Assembly (NCBI GenBank): GCA_903895695.1
Contig: CAITUY010000022.1
Location: 17,890 to 81,889, forward strand
Direction of reading: 5' to 3'
Source: an uncultured bacterium
Lineage (GTDB): Bacteria > Verrucomicrobiota > Kiritimatiellia > CAIKKV01 > CAITUY01
DNA: 64,000 nucleotides
Shown here: piece by piece, positions 19,037-27,228 of the stretch
Layout of the letters: every line of letters begins with the position of its first letter
How positions within the stretch are numbered: the stretch's first letter is position 1
Notes under the pieces: generated by a model
What the model was told of the DNA's origin: nothing
The model's database searches: none
What the model saw: the letters and a program-made list of their open reading frames with translations, nothing else
Translations under genes and position numbers: made by a program

Positions 19037-19128
19037 CTCGGGCTCCGCATGACGGGTGACCTTATATACCCGCGGGCGGAGTTCTGTCGAGCGGCATTGA
19101 CCGCGCCGCGGGCTGTCGCTGGGCGGGG

Positions 19129-19163
19129 TTGACACCTGTCGGGCACCCAGCGTAAGGTATAAC
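19129..19163 (+). promoter_or_regulatory. Candidate sigma-70 promoter of the thiamine operon
   Basis: TTGACA (19129-19134) is a perfect -35 hexamer. TAAGGT (19153-19158) at an 18-bp spacing is a weak -10, and the adjacent TATAAC (19158-19163) is a better hexamer at a 23-bp spacing. The first option places the transcript start near 19165, where the riboswitch begins. Confidence 0.5.
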
Positions 19164-19164
19164 G

Positions 19165-19243
19165 CAGTTCGAGGGGTGCCCGCATGGGCTGAGATCATAC
19201 CCGTTGAACCTGATCCGGGTCATGCCGGCGAAGGGACTGAACG
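19165..19243 (+). ncRNA. TPP (THI-box) riboswitch
   Basis: The conserved thiamine pyrophosphate aptamer is present: GGGGTGCC (19173-19180), GGGCTGAGATCATACC (about 19186-19202), the hallmark ACCTGATCCGGGT (about 19208-19220) and GCCGGCGAAGGGA (19224-19236), closed by GTTC/GAAC (19167-19170 with 19239-19242). TPP binding in this family normally reduces expression of the downstream thiamine genes. The thiG gene and a terminator-like hairpin follow directly, suggesting transcriptional attenuation. Confidence 0.93.
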
Positions 19244-19250
19244 ACGGGAG

Positions 19251-19275
19251 GCGCCTCGATGGAGGCGCTTTTTTT
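19251..19275 (+). terminator. Expression-platform terminator of the TPP riboswitch
   Basis: GCGCCTC (19251-19257), loop GATG, and GAGGCGC (19262-19268) form a 7-bp GC-rich stem followed by seven T residues (19269-19275). It lies 8 nt after the aptamer, the classic Rho-independent terminator layout, so TPP binding would favour termination before thiG. Confidence 0.85.
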
Positions 19276-19330
19276 GTCGGGGTGTTTGGGTGCGGGCGGC
19301 AGCGCCTGCTTTGGGAGCTTGGGGAACGCA

Positions 19331-20116
19331 GTGATAACGATACCGAAACTGAGACTGGGCGGGCATGAGTTCGAGTCGCGCCTGCTGGTCGGGACCGGCA
19401 AGTTCGCGTCTGTAAGCGTGATGTTCGACGCCATCCGGGCCTCGGGCGCGCAACTGGTGACCGTGGCCTTGCGGCGTTTCAACCGCGAACAGCCGGGCGA
19501 CGATTTGATGGGGCCGCTCCTGAAGCTCGGCGTTACGCTCGTCCCCAATACGTCCGGCGCCCGCAACGCCAAGGAAGCCGTGCGAGCCGCCGAACTGGGG
19601 CGCGAACTCTCAGGAAGCCCGTTCGTCAAGGTCGAGATCCATCCGAACCCGCACCATCTCCTGCCCGACCCGATCGAGACCTATGAGGCGTGCCGGATCC
19701 TGGCTAAGGACGGCTTTGTGGTGCTGCCCTATATGCCGGCCGACCCCGTGCTGGCCAAACGTCTGGAGGATGTCGGCGTCGCCGCCGTGATGCCGCTTGG
19801 GTCGGCCATCGGAACGGGCCACGGGCTGGCCACGCTTGAAATGGTGAGGCTGATCATCGAGGATAGCCGGGTGCCCGTGATTATAGACGCCGGCTTGCGT
19901 TCGCCATCCGAGGCTGCCGCCGCGATCGAGCTGGGCTGCGAGGCAGTGCTGGTGAACAGCGCCATCGCCGCCGCCGGCGACCCGGCGGCCATGGCCGCCG
20001 CGTTCGCCCTGGCCGTGCAGGCCGGCTGTGCGGCCCGTTGCGCGGGCCTCATGTCGCGCAGCAACCGGGCCGTGGCAACCAGCCCGTTGACCGCATTTCT
20101 TGGGGAGGAACGCTGA
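19331..20116 (+). CDS. thiG: Thiazole synthase ThiG
   Basis: A 261-residue TIM-barrel enzyme that makes the thiazole phosphate moiety of thiamine from deoxyxylulose phosphate, ThiS thiocarboxylate and dehydroglycine. GTG 19331 is chosen as start because the conserved N-terminus begins at [20 protein letters not shown]; the ATG at 19259 lies inside the terminator hairpin. Family segments include [54 protein letters not shown] and [20 protein letters not shown]. First gene of the riboswitch-controlled operon. ThiS, its sulfur carrier, is not in the window. Confidence 0.93.
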   Translation: MITIPKLRLGGHEFESRLLVGTGKFASVSVMFDAIRASGAQLVTVALRRFNREQPGDDLMGPLLKLGVTLVPNTSGARNAKEAVRAAELGRELSGSPFVKVEIHPNPHHLLPDPIETYEACRILAKDGFVVLPYMPADPVLAKRLEDVGVAAVMPLGSAIGTGHGLATLEMVRLIIEDSRVPVIIDAGLRSPSEAAAAIELGCEAVLVNSAIAAAGDPAAMAAAFALAVQAGCAARCAGLMSRSNRAVATSPLTAFLGEER

Positions 20117-21255
20117 AACCGGACAGCCCAGCGACGCCGGCCGGGGCCGGCTGCCTGCCCGATTGGGTCGATCCCGGGGCCTGGCTGGCCGCGGCCCTGT
20201 CGGCCACGGAGGCCGACGTGGATCGGGCACTCAACTCGGCCGCCCCGTATGAAGCCGAGCTGGCGGCCCTCCTGTCGCCCGTAGCCGGCCGGAACCTGGA
20301 GGCCTTGGCGCAGCGGGCCCAGGCCCTGACGCGCCGCCATTTCGGCCGGACGATCGCGCTTTACGTGCCGCTCTACCTCTCCGACTACTGCTCGGGCGGT
20401 TGCGTCTATTGTGGTTTTGCCGCCGACCGCACTCAGCCGCGCCACCGTCTCGATCCCGACCAGATCGTGCGCGAACTCGAGGCCATCAAGGCGATGGGGT
20501 TTGAGGAAGTTCTTCTGCTGACGGGCGAGCGAACGCCCCGGGCGGACTTTGCCTACCTGCGCGACGCGGTGGCCGAGGCGGCCCGGCAGTTCCACGCCGT
20601 GACCGTGGAAGCCTTCCCCATGACAACCGACGAGTACCGGCAACTCGCCGAGGCCGGCTGCGTGGGCGTGACGCTCTACCAGGAGACGTACGAGCCGGAA
20701 CAATATGCGCGGCTGCACCGGTGGGGCCCCAAGCGCGACTATGCCGCCCGGCTCGATGCGCCGTCGCGCGCGCTGGCCGGCGGGATGCGCTGGGTGGGGC
20801 TGGGCGCCCTGCTCGGACTGAGCGATCCGCTCTTCGACACGCTGGCCCTTTACCGGCATGCGCGGGCCCTGCGGCACCGATTCTGGCAGGCGGGCGTCTC
20901 CCTCTCGTTCCCCCGCGTGTGTCCGCAGGAAGGCGGCTTCGTGCCACCCTACACGGTTTCGGAGGCCTTCCTGGCCCAGGTTATTTTCGCCTTTCGTATC
21001 GTGTGCCCGGATGTGCCGCTGGTCGTGTCCACGCGCGAGAACGCCCGATTCCGCGATGGCATCGCGGGTGTAGGCGTTAACAAGATGAGCATCGCGAGCC
21101 GGACCACCGTGGGCGGCTATCGCGACCATAACGATTCCCCGGACGGGCAGTTCCACGTCAACGACTCGCGCGATATCGCCACCTTCTGTGGGGCCCTGGC
21201 GGATAGGGGGCTGGAACCGGTGCTCAAGAACTGGGACAGGGCGTATAGGGATTGA
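20113..21255 (+). CDS. thiH: 2-iminoacetate synthase ThiH (radical SAM)
   Basis: A radical SAM enzyme cleaving tyrosine to dehydroglycine (and p-cresol) for thiazole synthesis, an oxygen-sensitive route usual in anaerobes. The [4Fe-4S] motif is CSGGCVYC (CX3CX2C) after [46 protein letters not shown] and [19 protein letters not shown] match the family. The N-terminal [20 protein letters not shown] aligns with the usual ThiH start region. The start is uncertain: no ATG lies near. I place it at CTG 20113, which follows GGAGG (20104-20108) and overlaps the thiG stop. A TTG at 20038 would give a longer protein, and a GTG further in would cut the N-terminus. Confidence 0.9.
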   Translation: MKPDSPATPAGAGCLPDWVDPGAWLAAALSATEADVDRALNSAAPYEAELAALLSPVAGRNLEALAQRAQALTRRHFGRTIALYVPLYLSDYCSGGCVYCGFAADRTQPRHRLDPDQIVRELEAIKAMGFEEVLLLTGERTPRADFAYLRDAVAEAARQFHAVTVEAFPMTTDEYRQLAEAGCVGVTLYQETYEPEQYARLHRWGPKRDYAARLDAPSRALAGGMRWVGLGALLGLSDPLFDTLALYRHARALRHRFWQAGVSLSFPRVCPQEGGFVPPYTVSEAFLAQVIFAFRIVCPDVPLVVSTRENARFRDGIAGVGVNKMSIASRTTVGGYRDHNDSPDGQFHVNDSRDIATFCGALADRGLEPVLKNWDRAYRD

Positions 21256-21287
21256 ATATCGAATGTTGAACATTGAAGATTGTCGGT
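21251..21287 (+). repeat. Degenerate short repeat (GAATATCGAATGTTGAACAT type)
   Basis: Between thiH and thiE the sequence has the AT-rich pattern GAATATCGAATGTTGAACAT with the internal near-repeat ATTGAA/ATTGAAGATTG. Such strings, translated as NIEY/LNIE, are, as I remember, common as spurious intergenic repeats in Planctomycetes and relatives. A related C-rich version starts the gene at 60978. It contains an alternative ATG for thiE at 21263. Confidence 0.45.
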
Positions 21288-21313
21288 TGACGACAGGAAC
21301 TCACGCCCAACGA

Positions 21314-21979
21314 ATGGCCCGCTTCGAGCACGCGGGCCTGTACCTGGTGACTTCGCAGGCGTTGTCCACAGGGCGGACGACGCTCGACATCGTGAAGGCG
21401 GCCCTGGACGCAGGCGTCACGTTGATCCAGCTCCGCGAGAAGGAAATGTCGTTGCGCGACTACGCGGCGCTGGCGGAACAGGTGCGCGATTTGACCGCCG
21501 CAGCCGGCGCATTGCTGATTGTAAACGACCGCGTCGACGTTGCGCTGGCCGTGGGCGCGGATGGTGTGCATCTCGGGCAGGACGATTTTCCGATTCCGCT
21601 GGCGCGACGGCTGAGCCCCGACCTGATTATCGGCGCATCAACCCACAACGTCGAGGAAGCGCTGAGGGCGCAGGACGAAGGCGCGTCCTACATCAACATC
21701 GGGCCGATCTACCCGACTGGTACGAAGCACTGGGAAGGCGCGTTCCTCGGCTTCGAGGGACTGCGGCGAGTGGCGGCAGTGGCGCGCGTGCCCTTCACGG
21801 TCATGGGCGGCATCAAGGAGTCGCACATTCCGGAACTCGTGCGCAATGGCGCGCGGACGATTGCCCTGGTAACGGCAGTTACGGCGGCGCCGGATCCTGC
21901 AGCCGCGGCGCAGGGACTGCTGGCGGTCATCCGGCAGGCGCCCAAAACTACCTCGACACCTTCTCCCCCGCGAGTATAG
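21314..21979 (+). CDS. thiE: Thiamine-phosphate synthase ThiE
   Basis: A 221-residue TIM-barrel enzyme joining the thiazole and pyrimidine phosphates to thiamine monophosphate. Start taken as ATG 21314 (MARFEHAGLYLVTSQALSTG), where the barrel begins; ATG 21263 within the upstream repeat is an alternative. Family segments: VTLIQLREKEMSLRDYAALA, LLIVNDRVDVALAVGADGVH, LGQDDFP, YINIGPIYPTGTK and FTVMGGIKESHIPELVRNGA. Third gene of the riboswitch-controlled operon. The tail after the last helix (PKTTSTPSPPRV) is unlike the family and may be a read-through extension. Confidence 0.92.
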   Translation: MARFEHAGLYLVTSQALSTGRTTLDIVKAALDAGVTLIQLREKEMSLRDYAALAEQVRDLTAAAGALLIVNDRVDVALAVGADGVHLGQDDFPIPLARRLSPDLIIGASTHNVEEALRAQDEGASYINIGPIYPTGTKHWEGAFLGFEGLRRVAAVARVPFTVMGGIKESHIPELVRNGARTIALVTAVTAAPDPAAAAQGLLAVIRQAPKTTSTPSPPRV

Positions 21980-22025
21980 TTATTTTTATCGATTCGCTTA
22001 ACCTCCCGACTTGAGGAGATGGCCC

Positions 22026-22694
22026 GTGAGAGAGTCCACCGCAAGAAAGACGGCCATGCACACGTGGTCGGACTATCGCGCCTGGGATGACGACCTGCGG
22101 TGGGAACTCATCGGCGGCGAAGCGTATGCCATGAGCCCGGCGCCGACGCCGCGGCACCAACTGATCCAGTTGGAGCTGGCGGTTCAGTTCGCCGCGTACT
22201 TTCGCGGCAAGACCTGCCAGGTGTACCCGGCACCGATCGACGTGAAGTTGTCGGAGACCGACGTCGTGCAACCGGATATCATCGTGGTGTGCGATCCTGG
22301 TCAGGTCAAACGCACTCACATCGAAGGCGCGCCGACGCTCTTGGTTGAGATACTTTCGCCTTCGACGCAGGCGCACGATCGTCTCCGTAAGCTTCCACTG
22401 TATGCGGCCAGCGGCGTTCGCGAAGTGTGGCTGATTACGCCTTACCCGTGGCTGGCGGAAGTGTACGTTCTGGACGGCGTCAGTTTTCGAGTCGACCAGG
22501 TCTATGGGAAGAGCGATACGTTACAGAGCCGAGCGTTTCCGGGTCTCAAAGTGCAACTGGCGACTGTTTTCAACTACCCCATCGACCCGGCCGAGAGTGT
22601 CGAGCTCATCAAGGAGGGCCGGCCGCCGCCCTATGCGACGCGTCGTCCCGCGACGCCGGGCAGACGCGCTCGAGGTCGTCGTAGTGCCAGGTGA
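22026..22694 (+). CDS. Uma2 family endonuclease-like protein (DUF820)
   Basis: A 222-residue protein of the Uma2/DUF820 PD-(D/E)XK-like fold. GTG 22026 is chosen because GAGGAG (22013-22018) sits 7 nt before it. Family marks are YRAWDDDLRWELIGGEAYAM, PTPRHQLIQLELAVQF, VYPAPIDVKLSETDVVQPDI (the catalytic D and PD core), TLLVEILSPSTQAHDR (E and Q/K) and YAASGVREVWLITP. Such genes are expanded in cyanobacteria and other phyla and have no settled function. The Arg-rich last 30 residues overlap the convergent YkgJ-like gene by 86 bp and may be an accidental extension. Confidence 0.8.
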   Translation: MRESTARKTAMHTWSDYRAWDDDLRWELIGGEAYAMSPAPTPRHQLIQLELAVQFAAYFRGKTCQVYPAPIDVKLSETDVVQPDIIVVCDPGQVKRTHIEGAPTLLVEILSPSTQAHDRLRKLPLYAASGVREVWLITPYPWLAEVYVLDGVSFRVDQVYGKSDTLQSRAFPGLKVQLATVFNYPIDPAESVELIKEGRPPPYATRRPATPGRRARGRRSAR

Positions 22695-22958
22695 ACGGGA
22701 AGTCGCGGCATTGGCGCGGCTTGGCGAGTTGAACCCGGCAGGTAACCGGTGATTCCTCCAGGAAGACACACGCGCCGTCGGGGCGTTCCGTGAGGGCCAG
22801 ACCCTGTCGATCTTCCCGCAAACGCGTGAACTTCCCTGTAAAGGTCGCCACGGGCAAGTCGAGGAATTGTGCGAGCGTTGCCGGCTCGTCATCCGATAGC
22901 CGGACCTCGCCGGAACGGCGGCAACAGTTGCCGCAGCGCTGGCAGGTGAAAGCGCTTG

Positions 22959-22962
<4 letters not shown>
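22609..22962 (-). CDS. YkgJ family cysteine cluster protein
   Basis: A 117-residue protein beginning at GTG 22962 with TCQRCGNCCRRSGEVRLSDD, the CxxCxxCC cluster of the YkgJ family (putative zinc or iron-sulfur binding). Further cysteines follow in GACVFL, CRVQL and RQCRDFPF, the usual spacing. The GTGA overlaps the gpmI stop by 4 bp, so the two are coupled. Its last 29 codons overlap the convergent Uma2 gene. Function of the family is unknown. Confidence 0.75.
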
Positions 22963-24626
<1,664 letters not shown>

Positions 24627-24667
24627 CTGGCTGTGCTCCCAACGCGGGTTCCGCCCGCAATCCGAAA

Positions 24668-24755
24668 GGTAGGGCGTGGGCCTCCGGCCCCGCCGCGACA
24701 GTGGCGCAACAAGAACGCAACTGGCACGGCGCGGCGAGGACGCCGTCGCCCTACC
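24668..24755. repeat. Dispersed GC-rich palindromic repeat, copy A
   Basis: Left arm GGTAGGGCGTGGGCCTCCGG onward (24668-24697) and right arm GGCGAGGACGCCGTCGCCCT onward (24727-24755), inverted relative to each other and separated by about 29 bp. Copies B (26987-27063) and C (38209-38271) share the TAGGGCG...CCGCCG core. It lies in the 343-bp gap between the divergent gpmI and the isomerase-fold gene at 24970; nothing else is evident in that gap. Confidence 0.7.
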
Positions 24756-24969
24756 CAAGATGCGACACAAATCCGGCGCCCATCTTGACGGACCGACTTG
24801 TACCGTCTGGCGGCGCGCGTGGGGGAAGAGTGTAGTATATGCGGGCTGGGTGCCGCAAGCGCGGGGAATGAGGATAAAGGTTGAATGGCGCGCGTCGGGG
24901 GCGTACAAGGCGCAGGAAGTCACGGCGGGTGAACCGCCGTTGGACCACCACGGAGAAAAGGTAGATCAC

Positions 24970-25719
24970 ATGAGTTTGCCCACGGTTGGCGCGCAGTTGC
25001 TGGTTTTCGGAAAAGGCTACGATCTTGAGAAGGATACGGATCTGATCCTGGACACGGTCAAGGCGGCGGGGTATGCGGCTGTTGAGGGAGGCGCCAAGGA
25101 CCCGGTGCTTTACCGCCGCAAACTTGAAGAGCGCGGCCTCGTTTGTGGAAGCACTCATACGGGACTCAGTGCGCTTCTTGACGTGGCGCCGTCGATTCGG
25201 TACCTGCGTGCCGTGGGCGCGTCGGACCTGTGCATCTCGGGCCTGATGACCTGGGAAGGTCGCACGCTGGCCGATTACCGGACCGGGATCGAAGTGCTCA
25301 ACAAAGCCGGCCGCGAGTTGCGCAAGGAAGGCATTCGTCTTCACTACCACAACCACGACTTCGAGTTTAAGCGCGTGGACGGCGACAAGACGGGCATGGA
25401 CCTGTTGCTCGCCGGGATGGATCCGGCCGCGGTCGACCTGTGCGTTGACGTGGCTTGGGTGACGGTGGCGGGCCAAAATGTGGCGGACTTCCTGCGCACG
25501 CACAAGGCGCGCATCGGGTACCTGCATTTCAAGGATCATGACGGCAAGACCTGGATCGAACTTGGCCAGGGCCGCGTGGACTGGGCGGGCGTGATGAAGG
25601 TCCTGCCGGACATGCCCGGGGTACGCTGGGTGATGATTGAGCAGGACTCGACGGCCCTTGACCCGCGCGACAGCGTGGCCATCAGCCGGCGCTTCCTGAA
25701 GGACCGCTTCGGGTACTGA
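24970..25719 (+). CDS. Sugar phosphate isomerase/epimerase family protein (TIM barrel)
   Basis: A 249-residue xylose isomerase-like TIM-barrel protein. Start at ATG 24970 (MSLPTVGAQLLVFGKGYDLE), preceded by ACGGAGAAAAGG. The typical pattern is seen: IRLHYHNHDFEFKRVDGDKT (metal His-Asn-His), VDLCVDVAWVTVAGQNVADF and IGYLHFKDHDGKTWIELGQG, with VDWAGVMKVLPDMPGVRWVM near the end. The substrate is unknown; members include inosose dehydratase-like and sugar-epimerase enzymes. It stands alone on the plus strand between the gpmI and dprA genes, with the repeat copy A upstream. Confidence 0.85.
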   Translation: MSLPTVGAQLLVFGKGYDLEKDTDLILDTVKAAGYAAVEGGAKDPVLYRRKLEERGLVCGSTHTGLSALLDVAPSIRYLRAVGASDLCISGLMTWEGRTLADYRTGIEVLNKAGRELRKEGIRLHYHNHDFEFKRVDGDKTGMDLLLAGMDPAAVDLCVDVAWVTVAGQNVADFLRTHKARIGYLHFKDHDGKTWIELGQGRVDWAGVMKVLPDMPGVRWVMIEQDSTALDPRDSVAISRRFLKDRFGY

Positions 25720-25854
25720 GGCCTAAGGAACCGAAGATCTTCTTGCCGCCTCCTTGCGGAACATCGCAGGCAAGGAGTTCGGTCGCATGTCGCCGGTTGC
25801 GCCTGGCGGGAGGACTGTGCTATTTATCCGTTGTTATTTAGATAGCGGTTAACT

Positions 25855-26964
25855 ATGCACCCATATTCATCACGCGAAGCCTATATCATCCTCAACATGA
25901 TGCAGGGCGTCGGCCCGGTCAGCGTCCGCACGCTGGCGGCGGCCGTGGGGTCGCCCGAGGGCATCCTGGCCGCGGGTTACGACGAACTGTGCGCCGTGCG
26001 CGGCGTGGGCGCCGAGATCGTCAAGCAGATCGTCCGGCAGCGCGAGCGGTTGGACGTGGCCCAGGAGGAACGGCGGGCCGCGGCGGCCGGCGCCCGGTTG
26101 GTGACGGCCGTCGATGCCGAGTACCCCAAGCGACTGCAGCACATTTACGATCCGCCGCTGGCGCTTTACGTTCAGGGCACGATTCTGCCCGGTGATTCCC
26201 AGAGCGTGGCCATCGTCGGGTCGCGCCGCACGACCCACTACGGGATGGAGACGGCGGAGCGGCTGGCCGCGCAGTTGTCCCGCAGCGGCGTGACCGTGAT
26301 CAGCGGGTTGGCGCGGGGGATCGACACGGCCGCGCACAAGGGCACGCTCAAGGCGGGCGGGCGCACGGTGGCTGTGCTCGGGGGTGGGTTGGATTGTATG
26401 TTCCCACCGGAGAATGCCGAACTGGCGGCGCAGATCGCCGGCCAGGGCGCCGTGATCTCGGAGTACCCCTTCGGCCGCCAACCGGATAAGACCACCTTCC
26501 CGGTCCGTAACCGGATCGTGAGCGGCATATCGTTGGGTGTGATCGTCGTTGAGGCGGACGTAACGAGCGGCGCGATGATTACGGCACGGCAGGCCATGGA
26601 GCAGGGCCGCACAGTGTTTGCCGTGCCCGGGCGGATCGATTCGACAGGATCGCGCGGCCCGCACCAGTTGATTCGCGACGGGGCCCGCCTGGTGGAGAGC
26701 GTGGAGGATGTGCTCCAGGAGTTCGAACAGTTGATCCCGCGGCCAGTCAAAGGACGCGAGCCCGTCGTCGTGGCGCCCCGGCTTTCCGCCGATGAGGCCG
26801 CTCTGGTCGAACTGATGAAGGACGGCGACGAGTTGGAAATCGACCGGCTGATCCAGGCGTCGGGGAAGGCGGCAGCGGCGGTCAGTGTGCTGCTGCTGGG
26901 TCTTGAGATGAAGCGCGTCCTCAAGATGCTTCCCGGACAACGGGTGGCGCTGCGGCGGAGTTAG
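25855..26964 (+). CDS. dprA: DNA-processing protein DprA
   Basis: A 369-residue protein that in transformable bacteria binds incoming single-stranded DNA and loads RecA. An N-terminal helix-hairpin-helix/SAM-like region is followed by the Rossmann core: VAIVGSRRTTHYGMETAERL, GVTVISGLARGIDTAAHKGT, VAVLGGGLDCMFPPENAELA, GAVISEYPFG and TTFPVRNRIVSGISLGVIVV. The C-terminal winged-helix-like domain (about 300-365) is present. It heads the conserved dprA-topA-xerC cluster. The gene alone does not show that the organism is transformable. Confidence 0.95.
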   Translation: MHPYSSREAYIILNMMQGVGPVSVRTLAAAVGSPEGILAAGYDELCAVRGVGAEIVKQIVRQRERLDVAQEERRAAAAGARLVTAVDAEYPKRLQHIYDPPLALYVQGTILPGDSQSVAIVGSRRTTHYGMETAERLAAQLSRSGVTVISGLARGIDTAAHKGTLKAGGRTVAVLGGGLDCMFPPENAELAAQIAGQGAVISEYPFGRQPDKTTFPVRNRIVSGISLGVIVVEADVTSGAMITARQAMEQGRTVFAVPGRIDSTGSRGPHQLIRDGARLVESVEDVLQEFEQLIPRPVKGREPVVVAPRLSADEAALVELMKDGDELEIDRLIQASGKAAAAVSVLLLGLEMKRVLKMLPGQRVALRRS

Positions 26965-26986
26965 GCGCGGAACGGTGTCTTGCACA

Positions 26987-27063
26987 CGGCGGGGCGGGAC
27001 GCCCTCGCCCTATCGGTCCCCAATGCGTGTTTTGGTAGGGCGACGGCGTCCCCGCCGCGCCGC
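26987..27063. repeat. Dispersed GC-rich palindromic repeat, copy B
   Basis: Left arm GGCGGGGCGGGACGCCCTCG onward (26987-27013) and right arm GGTAGGGCGACGGCGTCCCC onward (27034-27063), arranged as inverted repeats with about a 20-bp spacer. It lies in the 264-bp gap between dprA and topA. The right arm is nearly identical to the reverse complement of the right arm of copy A. Confidence 0.7.
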
Positions 27064-27228
27064 AACTGGGCTTTGCCTGGGCGAGAGACCGTCGTGACGC
27101 AGGCCGCCAACCGCAAAAACAGCAGTTGAAACCGACGCGGGTTTGTGAGATTGGGGAAAGCCGCGTGTCCTTGGGACACGGGTGGGTAAGGCAGAATAAC
27201 GGCCTTGGGGGCCGTGTGGGGAGAACGG

